NCBI RefSeq assembly: GCF_025465945.1
Contig: NZ_JANLNW010000052.1
Span: 62,001-126,000, forward strand
DNA length: 64,000 nucleotides
Origin: Pseudomonas sp. 6D_7.1_Bac1
GTDB taxonomy: Bacteria; Pseudomonadota; Gammaproteobacteria; Pseudomonadales; Pseudomonadaceae
Direction: 5' to 3'
Under the pieces are notes generated by a model. The model did no database searches, was not told the DNA's origin, and saw nothing but the letters and a program-made list of their open reading frames with translations. The position numbers and the translations under genes were made by a program. Below are positions 53,568 to 63,821 of the stretch, piece by piece (the first letter of the stretch is position 1; each line of letters begins with the position of its first letter).

Positions 53568-55712
53568 ATGATCAGCACCGAACTTAAAACCACGATCCAG
53601 GGCGCCTACTCGCGTTTTCTCGAAGCCAAGAGCCTCAAGCCGCGTTACGGCCAACGCCTGATGATCGCCGAAATTGCCAAGGTCCTCGGTGACATCGACA
53701 CCGACGACGAAGGCCGGCGCAGTGGCGACCCCGCGATTGTCGCGGTGGAAGCCGGCACCGGTACCGGGAAAACCGTGGCCTACAGCCTGGCGGCCATTCC
53801 AACCGCCAAGGCTGCTGGCAAGCGTCTGGTGATCGCCACCGCCACCGTCGCCCTGCAAGAACAGATTGTCTACAAGGACCTGCCGGACCTGATGCGCAAC
53901 AGCGGGCTGAATTTCAGCTTCGCGCTGGCCAAGGGCCGTGGCCGCTACATGTGCCTGTCCAAGCTCGACATGCTGTTGCAGGAAGGCCACGCACAAACCG
54001 CTACTGCGCAGCTGTTCGAAGAAGAAGGCTTCAAGATCGAGGTCGATGAAGCCAGTCAGAAGCTGTTTACCAGCATGATCGAAAAACTTGCCGGCAATAA
54101 GTGGGACGGCGACCGCGACAGTTGGTCCACGGCCCTCGAAGATGCGGACTGGGCGCGCCTGACCACCGATCACAGCCAGTGCACCAACCGTCATTGCCCC
54201 AACTTCGGTCAGTGCGCCTTCTACAAGGCCCGCGAAGGCATGGGCAAGGTCGACGTGATCGTCACCAACCACGACATGGTCCTGGCCGACCTGGCCCTGG
54301 GTGGCGGTGCCGTCCTGCCGGACCCGCGAGACACCATCTACGTGTTCGACGAAGGCCATCACCTGCCTGACAAGGCGATCGGCCACTTCGCCCATTACAC
54401 CCGTTTGCGCTCCACCGCCGACTGGCTGGAAGCGACCGCCAAGAACCTCACCAAATTGCTGGCCCAGCACCCGCTGCCCGGCGATCTGGGCAAGCTGATC
54501 GAGCAAGTGCCGGAGCTGGCCCGCGAGATCAAGACCCAGCAACAGTTCATGTTCACCGCCTGCGAGCAGGTCGCCGAGTTCAAGCCCGGCGAAGACGTCG
54601 AGGGTCGTGAGCGGCCGCGTCATCGCTTCGTTGGCGGAGTGATTCCCGAGCATATGCGTGAGATGGGCATCGAACTGAAGAAAGGCTTTTCACGCCTGAC
54701 CGACGTCTTTACCAGGCTCACCGAACTGCTCAAGGAAGGTATGGATGGCGAGGTCAACATCGGCATCGCCAGCAATCAGGCCGAAGAATGGTATCCGCTG
54801 TTCGGCAGCCTGTTGTCCCGTTCTCAGGGCAACTGGGAGCTGTGGACGGCATTCACCACCGAAGACCCGGAAGACAACCCGCCGATGGCGCGCTGGCTGA
54901 CCCTGGCCGAAAGCGGTTCGCTGTTCGACATCGAGGTCAACGCCAGCCCGATCCTGGCGGCGGAAATGCTCCGACGCAATTTGTGGAATGTGGCTTACGG
55001 CGCACTGGTCACCTCGGCCACCTTGACCGCACTTGGCACCTTCGACCGTTTCCGCATGCGTGCCGGTCTGCCGAAAAAAGCCGTGACGGCCGTGGTGCCG
55101 AGCCCGTTCCATCATGCCGACGCCGGCGTGCTGCGGGTCCCGGACTTGCGCGCCGACCCACGGGACGCGGCGGCCCACACCGCGGCGATCATCCGCGACC
55201 TGCCAGAACTGGTCGAAGGTTCGCGCGGCACGCTGGTGCTGTTTTCTTCGCGCAAACAGATGCAGGACGTGTTCGATGGCCTGGACCGTGATTGGCGTAA
55301 GCAGGTGTTCATTCAAGGCAACCTGTCGAAGCAGGAAACCCTGAACAAGCACAAGGCGCGGGTCGATGGCGGTGATTCCAGCGTGCTGTTCGGCCTGGCG
55401 AGTTTCGCCGAGGGTGTCGACTTGCCGGGCGCTTACTGCGAGCACGTGGTGATCGCCAAGATTCCGTTTTCGGTCCCGGACGATCCGGTTGAAGCCGCAT
55501 TGGCTGAATGGATCGAAGCCCGCGGCGGCAATCCGTTCATGGAAATCTCCGTGCCGGACGCTTCGCTCAAGCTGGTTCAGGCCTGCGGGCGCCTGCTGCG
55601 TACCGAAGAGGACCGCGGCACCATCACCTTGCTTGACCGGCGACTGGTCACGCAACGCTATGGCAAAGCGATCCTCAATGCGCTGCCGCCGTTTCGCCGC
55701 GAAATATCTTGA
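53568..55712 (+). CDS. dinG: ATP-dependent DNA helicase DinG
   Basis: 714 residues. Walker A in AGTGTGKTVAYSLA. Four cysteines of the iron-sulfur domain at about residues 133-230 (YMCLSK; QCTNRHCPNFGQC). DEAH-type box as DEGH in VFDEGHHLPD, and helicase motif VI in LVQACGRLLRTEEDRG. It is an XPD-like 5'-3' helicase for R-loops, D-loops and G-quadruplexes; in E. coli it is DNA-damage inducible. The MITE ends 45 bases before its start. Confidence 0.96.
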   Translation: MISTELKTTIQGAYSRFLEAKSLKPRYGQRLMIAEIAKVLGDIDTDDEGRRSGDPAIVAVEAGTGTGKTVAYSLAAIPTAKAAGKRLVIATATVALQEQIVYKDLPDLMRNSGLNFSFALAKGRGRYMCLSKLDMLLQEGHAQTATAQLFEEEGFKIEVDEASQKLFTSMIEKLAGNKWDGDRDSWSTALEDADWARLTTDHSQCTNRHCPNFGQCAFYKAREGMGKVDVIVTNHDMVLADLALGGGAVLPDPRDTIYVFDEGHHLPDKAIGHFAHYTRLRSTADWLEATAKNLTKLLAQHPLPGDLGKLIEQVPELAREIKTQQQFMFTACEQVAEFKPGEDVEGRERPRHRFVGGVIPEHMREMGIELKKGFSRLTDVFTRLTELLKEGMDGEVNIGIASNQAEEWYPLFGSLLSRSQGNWELWTAFTTEDPEDNPPMARWLTLAESGSLFDIEVNASPILAAEMLRRNLWNVAYGALVTSATLTALGTFDRFRMRAGLPKKAVTAVVPSPFHHADAGVLRVPDLRADPRDAAAHTAAIIRDLPELVEGSRGTLVLFSSRKQMQDVFDGLDRDWRKQVFIQGNLSKQETLNKHKARVDGGDSSVLFGLASFAEGVDLPGAYCEHVVIAKIPFSVPDDPVEAALAEWIEARGGNPFMEISVPDASLKLVQACGRLLRTEEDRGTITLLDRRLVTQRYGKAILNALPPFRREIS

Positions 55713-55806
55713 GACACGGTGGGCGAAATCGCCCGCTTCGTTGTCTATCCCCCGTCACCGATTCCACACAGGCCGTTCACTGGTCGTTAGGGAGAACCTG
55801 GTTCAT

Positions 55807-58191
55807 ATGATTCGCCGTTCGTTACCCGCTGTTTTTGCCCTGGTATTTGCTGCGCCCCTGTTGGCGGCTCCTGCCGGACAACAGACGCTGTTCAACTTTG
55901 TCCGGCCTGCCGATGTGGTCCAGGTGGCAACCCAGGACGCCAGCCTGCCGCAGTCCAATGCGGAGCAAACGGCCGAAGGTGAAGTGCTGCGCCGGGTGAC
56001 CTTCAACCCGGCAGCGCAACCGAATCTGCGCCTGACCCCGCAAACCGGCGCCTGGGACTGGTCGCAGTCCGGTGTCATGAGTTTGCGCATCCAGAGCGCG
56101 ATGAACTGGGCCGTGACGCTCTACGTGAAAATCCAGAGCAATGACGGCAAGACTCTGGTCAGCCGCATCGATCTGCCAGCCGGGCCTGCGCAAACCTTGC
56201 TGGTTCCCCTGACACCAAGTTCACCGCTGAGCCAGGGCATGAAAGCCGGGCCGCCGATGCCGATCACCGTTGAAGGCCAGCGCGTTTTGCTGGCCAGCAG
56301 CGCAGGTGAGCTGGATCGCAGTCAGGTGGTGTCGGTGACGTTGTCGATGGATCAGCCAAAAGTCGCTCAGAGCATCATGCTTGAGCGCTTCGGTGTGCAG
56401 GACGGCGAAGCGGTGTTCAAAGCTGCCTACGGTTCGTTGGTGGACGCTTATGGTCAGTCCACTCGGGCGAAATGGCCGGAAAAAGTCGGCAGCGACGAGC
56501 AGCTCAAAGCCGCGGCGAATAAAGAGCAACAGCAACTGAAAAACTGGCTGGCCGAGCGCGAGCGCTCATCCCTGGACAAGTTCGGCGGCTGGAGTAAAGG
56601 CCCGGGCTTCAAGGCCAGCGGCTTTTTCCGCACGGAAAAGCGTGACGGTCGCTGGTATCTGGTGACGCCGCAAGGCCACCCGTTCTATTCCCTAGGGGTC
56701 AATACGGTCACCGCCGACACCAGCCAGACCTATGTCGCCGGGCGCGAAGCCATGTTCGAGTCGTTGCCCGCTCACGACGAGTCATTGGCCAGCCACTACG
56801 GTGAAGGCGACAACCGCAGTGGCAACGGTGCCGATCACGGCCGGGGGTTCAATGCCGGTCGCTGGTATGATTTTTACGGTGCCAACCTGCAGCGCACATA
56901 TGGCCAACCGTGTGCGCAGGTGAGTGAAGCCAAGGCAGACGAAGCCAAGGCCGACACCACCGCAACGCCGTGTGCATCCCATGTATTCGACGAAAAGCGC
57001 TGGACCGGTCATACCCTCGACCGCTTGCAAGCCTGGGGTTTCAATACCATAGGTGACTGGAGCGCTCCGGCGCTGGGTCTGAATGACCGTGTGCCGTACA
57101 CCTTGCCGCTGTCCATCGTCGGTGATTACGCCAGCATCAGCACCGGTACCGACTGGTGGGGCGGTATGCCCGACCCGTTCGACCCGCGTTTCGCCATGGC
57201 CACCGAGCGTGCTGTGGCCATTGCTGCACGCGATCATCGCGACGACCCGTGGCTGATCGGTTACTTCGCCGATAACGAACTGGCCTGGGCCGGTCCCGGC
57301 GATGACCCGAAGGCCCGTTATGCCTTGGCATACGGCACCTTGAAAATGACCACCGACGTGCCGGCCAAACGGGCGTTTCTCAAGCAACTGCGCGATAAGT
57401 ACCGTAACCAGGCGGGGCTGTCGAAAGCCTGGGGCATTGATCTGCCCGCTTGGGAATTGATGGAAGACCCGGGTTTCGTGCCGCCGTTGCCGAGTCCGGA
57501 GCACCCGGAAATCGAAGCCGACTTCAAATATTTCCAGAAAGTCTATGCCGACACCTACTTCAAGACCATTGCCGATTCGCTTAAGTGGCACGCTCCCAAC
57601 CACCTGCTGCTCGGTGGCCGGTTTGCCATCAGCACCCCTGAGGCCGTCGAGTCCTGTGCGCAGTATTGCGACGTTCTGAGCTTCAATATGTACACGCTCA
57701 AACCTCAGGACGGCTATGACTTTGCCAGGCTGCAGGCGCTGGACAAACCGGTGCTGATCACCGAATTCAACTTTGGTTCGCGTGATCGCGGTCCATTCTG
57801 GGGCGGTGTGACTCAGTTGGCGAAGGAAGAGGATCGCGGGCCGGCCTACGCCAATTTCGTCAAACAAGCGGTGAGCGAACCGTCGATTGTCGGCGTGCAT
57901 TGGTTCCAGTACCTCGATCAACCGGTAACCGGCCGTCTGCTGGACGGTGAAAACGGTCATTTCGGTTTGGTCGGGATCACCGACCTGCCGTTTCAGGGCT
58001 TTGTCGAGAGCGTGCGCAAGGCCAACTTGCAGGCCGTTGATCAGCTCGGCAAAGCAGCCGAGAAGGCCAAGGCCGAAGCCGATAAAGCCGAAAGTGTTGG
58101 CCATGAAGGTGAGAGCGGAAAAAAAGGCCACGACAACAACGGCGTCGAGCAGGGCGGGCATGCCGGTGGACATTCGGGTAATGGCCACTGA
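55807..58191 (+). CDS. Secreted beta-agarase/beta-galactosidase-like glycoside hydrolase
   Basis: 794 residues from ATG 55807. Signal peptide MIRRSLPAVFALVFAAPLLA. An N-terminal beta-sandwich (residues ~40-220) precedes a TIM-barrel domain. YFADNELAW (N-E acid/base) near residue 486 and VLITEFNFGS (nucleophile Glu) near residue 657 are the two clan GH-A glutamates. RDGRWYLVTPQGHPFYSLGVNTV resembles GH50-type agarase domains. The last 40 residues are A/E/K-rich then His/Gly-rich. The substrate cannot be named; a cell-surface or environmental beta-glycan is likely. Confidence 0.78.
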   Translation: MIRRSLPAVFALVFAAPLLAAPAGQQTLFNFVRPADVVQVATQDASLPQSNAEQTAEGEVLRRVTFNPAAQPNLRLTPQTGAWDWSQSGVMSLRIQSAMNWAVTLYVKIQSNDGKTLVSRIDLPAGPAQTLLVPLTPSSPLSQGMKAGPPMPITVEGQRVLLASSAGELDRSQVVSVTLSMDQPKVAQSIMLERFGVQDGEAVFKAAYGSLVDAYGQSTRAKWPEKVGSDEQLKAAANKEQQQLKNWLAERERSSLDKFGGWSKGPGFKASGFFRTEKRDGRWYLVTPQGHPFYSLGVNTVTADTSQTYVAGREAMFESLPAHDESLASHYGEGDNRSGNGADHGRGFNAGRWYDFYGANLQRTYGQPCAQVSEAKADEAKADTTATPCASHVFDEKRWTGHTLDRLQAWGFNTIGDWSAPALGLNDRVPYTLPLSIVGDYASISTGTDWWGGMPDPFDPRFAMATERAVAIAARDHRDDPWLIGYFADNELAWAGPGDDPKARYALAYGTLKMTTDVPAKRAFLKQLRDKYRNQAGLSKAWGIDLPAWELMEDPGFVPPLPSPEHPEIEADFKYFQKVYADTYFKTIADSLKWHAPNHLLLGGRFAISTPEAVESCAQYCDVLSFNMYTLKPQDGYDFARLQALDKPVLITEFNFGSRDRGPFWGGVTQLAKEEDRGPAYANFVKQAVSEPSIVGVHWFQYLDQPVTGRLLDGENGHFGLVGITDLPFQGFVESVRKANLQAVDQLGKAAEKAKAEADKAESVGHEGESGKKGHDNNGVEQGGHAGGHSGNGH

Positions 58192-58380
58192 TCGCGGATT
58201 AACGGTGCCATACTTTTCGCAGGTGCTCGGCTCTTACCTGCGAAGAGGCTCTGGCAAGTGTCGGATATTTCTGAATAATTCTCGGTAATACAACCGCTTG
58301 GCCCAATTCTGTTCCCAAATCCTTCAAGGGCTGGAACAATGCGGTCATTGTGTCGAGACGTTCGTCTGGGGGAGTTGCGG

Positions 58381-59526
58381 GTGCAGATTCAGGGTCATTA
58401 CGAGCTTAAATTCGAAGCGGTGCGCGAAGCTTTCGCGGCACTCTTCGACGATCCCCAGGAACGTGGCGCGGCGTTGTGCATTCAAATCGGTGGCGAAACC
58501 GTTGTCGACCTCTGGGCCGGTACCGCCGACAAGGACGGTAGCGATGCCTGGCACAGCGACACCATCGCCAATCTGTTCTCCTGCACCAAGACGTTTACCG
58601 CTGTTGCCGCCCTGCAACTGGTCGCCGAAGGCAAGTTGCAGCTCGACGCGCCGGTCGCCAGGTACTGGCCGGAGTTCGCCGCTGCGGGCAAGGAAGCGGT
58701 CACGTTGCGCCAGTTGCTCTGCCATCAGGCCGGTCTGCCGGCCCTGCGCGAGTTACTGCCGCCAGAAGCGCTCTACAACTGGCAAACCATGGTTGACGCG
58801 CTCGCCGCCGAAGCCCCTTGGTGGACGCCGGGTGAAGGCCATGGTTATGCGGCGATCACCTATGGCTGGCTGGTCGGGGAGTTGCTGCGCCGCGCTGATG
58901 GCCGTGGTCCGGGCGAATCGATCGTGGCGCGTGTTGCGCGACCGCTGGGGCTGGATTTCCATGTCGGCCTGGCCGATGAAGAGTTTCATCGCGTGGCGCA
59001 CATCTCACGCAGTAAAGGCAATGTTGGTGATGCGGCGGCTCAGCGCTTGCTGCAAGTGACCCTGCGGGAGCCGACGGCCATGACCACCCGGGCCTTCACC
59101 AACCCGCCGTCGATCATGACCAGCACTAATAAGCCGGAATGGCGTCGTATGCAGCAACCAGCGGCCAATGGCCACGGCAATGCCCGCAGCCTCGCCGGGT
59201 TCTACAGCGGTCTGCTTGATGGCAGCCTGCTGGAAAGCGAGATGCTCCAGGAGTTGACCCGCGAGCACAGCCTGGGCGAAGACAAGACTTTACTGACCCG
59301 GACCCGTTTCGGTCTGGGTTGCATGCTCGATCAACCGGACGTACCCAACGCAACCTTCGGCCTCGGCCCTCGGGCGTTTGGTCATCCGGGTGCTGGCGGC
59401 TCCATCGGTTTCGCTGACCCGGAACACGATGTGGCCTTCGGTTTTGTGACCAATACCCTTGGGCCATACGTGTTGATGGACCCGCGTGCGCAGAAGCTTG
59501 TGCGGGTTTTGGCCGCTTGTCTGTAA
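58381..59526 (+). CDS. Serine hydrolase, beta-lactamase/esterase EstB type
   Basis: 381 residues from GTG 58381, with GGGGAG 6 bases upstream; the earlier ATG lacks such a site. S-x-x-K is in FSCTKTFTAVAALQL (Ser about 68), the YxN/YAA-type Tyr in GHGYAAITYGW, and GHPGAGGSIGFADPE near the end. Family VIII esterase/DD-peptidase-like fold. No signal peptide. The equivalent place in PAO1 (PA1047) is also an esterase. Confidence 0.88.
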   Translation: MQIQGHYELKFEAVREAFAALFDDPQERGAALCIQIGGETVVDLWAGTADKDGSDAWHSDTIANLFSCTKTFTAVAALQLVAEGKLQLDAPVARYWPEFAAAGKEAVTLRQLLCHQAGLPALRELLPPEALYNWQTMVDALAAEAPWWTPGEGHGYAAITYGWLVGELLRRADGRGPGESIVARVARPLGLDFHVGLADEEFHRVAHISRSKGNVGDAAAQRLLQVTLREPTAMTTRAFTNPPSIMTSTNKPEWRRMQQPAANGHGNARSLAGFYSGLLDGSLLESEMLQELTREHSLGEDKTLLTRTRFGLGCMLDQPDVPNATFGLGPRAFGHPGAGGSIGFADPEHDVAFGFVTNTLGPYVLMDPRAQKLVRVLAACL

Positions 59527-59669
59527 AGGGTGGCTGCAAGGCATTTTTTTGAAAAAAAATTGCCCAAAGGTCGCGGGGCGAAACCCTGTGGCTTCTATAG
59601 TTTCAAAGTGTCTGTTTATACGGGTCGTTGCGACCCACAGCTTTCTATCTCATTTTGTGGATATCCCCC

Positions 59670-60716
59670 ATGTCACCGAACAAATCTCTAGCCTTGGCAC
59701 TGTGTCTCAGCATTACTGGTTGCGCACAGACCCCACAAAATGATGCAGACGGTGGCCACTGGTGGTCATTCGGTTCCGATTCGGACAAGGTCGCGAACAA
59801 AGACGCTACCAAGCCGGACGTTAAACCGGACGCCAAGGCGGCTGAAGCCGCTGCCGCCGCCAAGGCCAAATCGACCGTAAGTGCTGCTGCGCCGGCCACT
59901 TTGGCCGCAGTGCCAGGCACCTCGGCTGCCGCAGCTGCCAAAGCCGATAGCGAAAGCAAATGGTGGTGGCCGTTTGGCGACCAGCCAAAGGCCATAACCA
60001 AGGCCGATATCAAAGATGTGCCAATGCCTGATCCGAAAATCACCCAGGCCTGGCTGGACGACTACGAACCACGTCTGCGTGCTGCCGTTCAGGGCAGCCG
60101 CCTGCAAGTAGAGCGTCGCGAGAGCGTGTTGGTCGTGGTGGTCCCGGTGGATGACGCCTTCAACCCGAAACGTCCGACCATGTTGCTGCCTTCGGCCCTT
60201 GGTGAGTTCACCAAGGTGTCCAAGCTGGTTGAAGGTGATACCAAGACTTCCGTGCTGGTACTGGGCCACGGTGACAACACGGGGACGCATGAAGAGACTA
60301 AACAGCTGAGCAAGGACCGTGCGACTTCCGTTGCGTCGATCTTCAGTCTCAGTGGCTTGAAGCAAGATCGTCTGATGTTGCGTGGTATGGGTGACTTGAT
60401 GCCGCGCGCCGCCAATGACAGCGCCCAGGGCCGTGCCTTGAACCGTCGCGTGGAAATCATGCTGACCCCGCGCACCACCATGCTGGCGTTGCTGAACAAG
60501 TACAGCCAGCCGACTCCACCGGCAGTGGAAATGGTTGCAGCGCAGACCGCGACGCCTGCAGCGCCAGCCGTGGCCGAGAAAAAAGCGACGTCGAAGAAAA
60601 AAGGCGCTGCCTCGAAAAAGGCACCGGCGAAGAAAGCTCCGGCCAAAAAACATCCGGCCAAGAAGCCTGCTGCAGACAAAGCGGATACCGCGGCAAAAAG
60701 CACCAGCGGCCAGTAA
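59670..60716 (+). CDS. OmpA-family lipoprotein with lysine/alanine/proline-rich tail
   Basis: 348 residues from ATG 59670. Lipobox LSITGC (Cys16). A low-complexity A/K/D linker (residues ~35-105) leads to an OmpA peptidoglycan-binding domain at ~175-280 (VLGHGDNTGTHEETKQLSKDRATSVASIF; GRALNRRVEIML). The end (KKATSKKKGAASKKAPAKKAPAKK...) is a repeat like histone H1 or AlgP tails, with about 40% Lys. It anchors the outer membrane to peptidoglycan; the tail may bind a polyanion such as LPS, teichoic-like glycans or DNA. Confidence 0.87.
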   Translation: MSPNKSLALALCLSITGCAQTPQNDADGGHWWSFGSDSDKVANKDATKPDVKPDAKAAEAAAAAKAKSTVSAAAPATLAAVPGTSAAAAAKADSESKWWWPFGDQPKAITKADIKDVPMPDPKITQAWLDDYEPRLRAAVQGSRLQVERRESVLVVVVPVDDAFNPKRPTMLLPSALGEFTKVSKLVEGDTKTSVLVLGHGDNTGTHEETKQLSKDRATSVASIFSLSGLKQDRLMLRGMGDLMPRAANDSAQGRALNRRVEIMLTPRTTMLALLNKYSQPTPPAVEMVAAQTATPAAPAVAEKKATSKKKGAASKKAPAKKAPAKKHPAKKPAADKADTAAKSTSGQ

Positions 60717-60756
60717 TCAGGCCAGGAACTGACTGATCAAGCACAAGGAAAACGCT

Positions 60757-61404
60757 ATGCCCCGGACTCTGGCTGATATGCGTCGTGACTACACTCGCGA
60801 TGGTTTGACCGAGGCTCACGCCCCGGCCGAGCCGTTCGCGCTGTTTCATCAGTGGTTCGCTGAGGCGGTGAATACCGAACAACCGCCGGTCGAGGCCAAT
60901 GCCATGACCCTGGCCACTGTCGATCAGGACGGTCGCCCGCATTGCCGGATCCTGTTGCTCAAGGGGCTTGATGAGCAGGGCTTTACCTTCTTCACCAACT
61001 ACGAGAGCGCCAAAGGTCAGCAGCTGGCGGCCAATCCGTTTGCTGCCATGACCTTCTTCTGGCCAACCCTGGAGCGCCAGGTGCGCATCGAGGGGCGGGT
61101 GGTGAAGGTCACGCCGCAGGAATCGGATGCCTATTTCCAGGTGCGCCCGCTGGGCAGTCGCTTGGGAGCCTGGGCGTCACCGCAGAGCCAGGTGATTGCC
61201 GATCGTGCCGAGCTGGAAGGGTTGCTCAAAGCCACTGAGCAGCGTTTCAGCGATAGCCAGCCGGATTGCCCGGAACACTGGGGCGGCTATCGTTTGTTGC
61301 CGGAACGTATCGAGTTCTGGCAAGGTCGAGCAAGCCGTTTGCATGACCGTCTGAACTATCGCCTGCAAGACGCTAACTGGCGTCGCGAGCGCCTGGCACC
61401 GTAA
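60757..61404 (+). CDS. pdxH: Pyridoxamine 5'-phosphate oxidase
   Basis: 215 residues. [29 protein letters not shown] opens the family, [32 protein letters not shown] binds FMN, and [24 protein letters not shown]...WRRERLAP is the C-terminal signature. Makes pyridoxal phosphate with FMN and oxygen. 40 bases after the OmpA gene, as in P. aeruginosa. Confidence 0.97.
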   Translation: MPRTLADMRRDYTRDGLTEAHAPAEPFALFHQWFAEAVNTEQPPVEANAMTLATVDQDGRPHCRILLLKGLDEQGFTFFTNYESAKGQQLAANPFAAMTFFWPTLERQVRIEGRVVKVTPQESDAYFQVRPLGSRLGAWASPQSQVIADRAELEGLLKATEQRFSDSQPDCPEHWGGYRLLPERIEFWQGRASRLHDRLNYRLQDANWRRERLAP

Positions 61405-61409
61405 ACCGG

Positions 61410-61646
61410 TTACCTGGCGAGGTAGGTGGCTGCGGCTGCCTCTAGCCACTGTGGCAGGTCCCGGCGCTTGATTCTCTGCTGTCGGGCACTGCTCAGTTGT
61501 TGCAGCATGAAAGCCCTTTTCTGCTCGTCTTTGCCGGCAAGTGCCAGCGCCAGATCGCGGTCCATCCAGCGTTTGATCCGTACGTACAGCCACCCATGGA
61601 AGTACAGTCCGGCAACGGTGGTGACGACAATGATGAAGTAATCCAT
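61410..61646 (-). CDS. Small membrane protein, unknown
   Basis: 78 residues from the ATG giving MDYFIIVVTTVAGLYFHGWLYVRIKRWMDRDLALALAG. One membrane segment at the N-terminus, then a basic helix. Convergent with pdxH, 5 bases apart. A conserved unannotated type in Pseudomonas next to pdxH; no function known. Confidence 0.7.
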   Translation of the reverse strand: MDYFIIVVTTVAGLYFHGWLYVRIKRWMDRDLALALAGKDEQKRAFMLQQLSSARQQRIKRRDLPQWLEAAAATYLAR

Positions 61647-61814
61647 CGAAATCCTTGGGGCAGTGGCGCAGATTCTGTATTTTGGCGCTACTGTGTGATG
61701 AATTCTCAAGTGCGACTGTACTGCACCTGAATGAAACCAATTTTATCCGGGCGGTGCCGTGACAGGCGTCAGGCTGCGGAGTTTAATGAATACCTGTCCT
61801 ATGGAGTTGATGCT

Positions 61815-62279
61815 ATGCGTAAGTCTGTTTTGTTGGTTGCTTCTTTTTCTACGATGGCGATGTTACTTACCGGTTGCCAATCGAGCCTGAGCGGTGACTC
61901 CTACTCCCGTGACGAAGCACGTCGGGTGCAGACGATTCGCATGGGTACCATCGAGTCCCTGCGTCCGGTGAAAATCGAAGGCACCAAAACCCCGATTGGC
62001 GGCGCAGCCGGTGCAGTCGTTGGCGGCGTCGCCGGCAGTTCCGTTGGCGGTGGCAAAGGCAGCATCGTCGCTGCGGTGATCGGCGCAGTGGCTGGCGGTC
62101 TGGCAGGTTCTGCCATCGAAGAAGGCGTGACCCGTACCCAGGGCGTGGAAATCACCGTTCGCGAAGACGACGGCAGCATGCGCGCCTACGTCCAGGAAGT
62201 TCAGCCAAACGAAGTGTTCCGTGTTGGCGAACGTGTGCGTATCTCCACCGTCGGTGGCACCAGCCGCGTTTCGCACTAA
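61815..62279 (+). CDS. Glycine-zipper 2TM outer-membrane lipoprotein (SlyB/PA1053-like)
   Basis: 154 residues from ATG 61815 (MRKSVLLVASFSTMAMLLTGC, lipobox LLTGC). TPIGGAAGAVVGGVAGSSVGGGKGSIVAAVIGAVAGGLAGSAIEEGVTR is the glycine-zipper 2TM motif. A small C-terminal beta domain follows. SlyB-type lipoproteins stabilise the outer membrane. Confidence 0.9.
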   Translation: MRKSVLLVASFSTMAMLLTGCQSSLSGDSYSRDEARRVQTIRMGTIESLRPVKIEGTKTPIGGAAGAVVGGVAGSSVGGGKGSIVAAVIGAVAGGLAGSAIEEGVTRTQGVEITVREDDGSMRAYVQEVQPNEVFRVGERVRISTVGGTSRVSH

Positions 62280-62297
62280 GTTTTACGCGGTTAAAAC

Positions 62298-62329
62298 AAA
62301 ACCCCGATCAGGTGACTGGTCGGGGTTTT
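62298..62329. terminator. Bidirectional terminator after the SlyB-like gene
   Basis: AAAACCCCGA pairs with TCGGGGTTTT; serves the convergent nhaA as well. Confidence 0.92.
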
Positions 62330-62358
62330 GTGTTTTTGGCCCTTAAAGCAGTGGTTGC

Positions 62359-63546
62359 TTAAGAACTAAGCACCGCGTTCTTGCGACTGGCCCCGGCCAT
62401 CAAGGCGTAGCCGATCAACGCGGCAAGGATCGAGCCAGTGAGGATGCCCATGCGGTCCATGCCGGCGTATTCGCTGCTGCCGGGTACAAAGGCCAGAGAA
62501 CCGACAAACAGGCTCATGGTGAAGCCGATACCGCAGAGAATCGCCACGCCGAGTACCTGAGCCCAATTGGCACCAGCGGGCAGGCCAGCAATGCCGATCT
62601 TGACGGCCAGCCAGGTCAGGCCGAACACCCCGACAGTCTTGCCCAGCAGCAGACCCGCAGTAATACCCATCGGTACGTGGTGGGTGAAGCTCTCAAGGTT
62701 GACACCCGCCAGTGAGACGCCGGCATTGGCGAAAGCGAACAGCGGCAGGATACCGAAGGCCACCCACGGGTGCAGGGCATGTTCCAGGCTCAGCAGCGGC
62801 GATGTCTCGGCGTTTTTCGTTCGCAACGGGATGCAGAAGGCCAGGGTCACACCGGCCAGCGTCGCATGGACACCGCTCTTGAGCACGCAGACCCAGAGGA
62901 TCAGGCCGATGATCATGTACGGCCCGAGCTTGACCACGCCGAGGCGGTTCATCGCCACCAGCGCAACAATGCAGGCTGCGGCCAGCATCAACGACAGGGT
63001 CGACAGTTCGCCCGAGTAGAAGATCGCAATGACGATGATTGCACCCAGGTCATCGATGATCGCCAGGGTCATCAGGAACAGCTTCAGCGACACCGGTACA
63101 CGCTTGCCGAGCAGGGCGAGCACGCCAAGGGCAAAGGCAATGTCGGTGGCCATCGGGATGGCCCAGCCGCTCAGGGCGGGCGGGTTGTCCTTGTTGAGGA
63201 ACCAGTAGATCAGCGCCGGCACGACCATGCCGCCGATGGCCGCCGCGCCAGGCAAGACGATCTGCGAGGGTTTGGACAGATGGCCTTCAAGGATTTCGCG
63301 TTTGACCTCAAGGCCGATCAGCAGGAAAAACATCGCCATCAGGCCATCGTTGATCCATAACAACAGGGGCTTGGCGATTTTCAGGGCGCCGATCTGGGCG
63401 ACCACGGGAGTGTCCAGCAGGCCGTTGTAGAGCCAGGACAGTGGTGAGTTGTTGATGATCAGGGCAAGAGCTGCGGCGGCAATCAATAACAGACCGCTGG
63501 CAGCTTCCAACTGAAAGAAACGCGTGAAAGTGCTACGCAGAGGCAA
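62359..63546 (-). CDS. nhaA: Na+/H+ antiporter NhaA
   Basis: 395 residues, about 12 membrane segments. [20 protein letters not shown] contains the Asp-Asp ion site, and [18 protein letters not shown] follows. [20 protein letters not shown] at the start is typical. It extrudes sodium in exchange for two protons. The region upstream (63547-63821) is AT-rich (63600-63645) and should be its promoter. Confidence 0.96.
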   Translation of the reverse strand: MPLRSTFTRFFQLEAASGLLLIAAAALALIINNSPLSWLYNGLLDTPVVAQIGALKIAKPLLLWINDGLMAMFFLLIGLEVKREILEGHLSKPSQIVLPGAAAIGGMVVPALIYWFLNKDNPPALSGWAIPMATDIAFALGVLALLGKRVPVSLKLFLMTLAIIDDLGAIIVIAIFYSGELSTLSLMLAAACIVALVAMNRLGVVKLGPYMIIGLILWVCVLKSGVHATLAGVTLAFCIPLRTKNAETSPLLSLEHALHPWVAFGILPLFAFANAGVSLAGVNLESFTHHVPMGITAGLLLGKTVGVFGLTWLAVKIGIAGLPAGANWAQVLGVAILCGIGFTMSLFVGSLAFVPGSSEYAGMDRMGILTGSILAALIGYALMAGASRKNAVLSS

Positions 63547-63821
63547 GGTCGCTCTCCATTTATCGATTCAAAAGGTGAACCACCCTAACCCGTACGGTTA
63601 GTTGTTAAAACAAAAGTTATATTCTTTTTTGTTATATGTCGTTACAAAGGCCGGCGGACTGAGCCTAGCAGTTGGCTGGCGTATTGAACCTCAGCTGTAC
63701 CTGTGCGTTATGTAGGTTTTTTCCTAAGCTTACTGATTGAGCCTTTCGACAAGGTCAATCCGTTGCCTGTTGTCACCGTCAGGTTTCCCTACGCCTAATC
63801 GATTCAACGAGAAAAAAGACC

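Noticed and set aside
56782..58188. 468-codon open frame on the minus strand opposite the glycosidase gene
   Set aside because: Antisense shadow in high-GC DNA; the plus-strand gene has a signal peptide and catalytic motifs.
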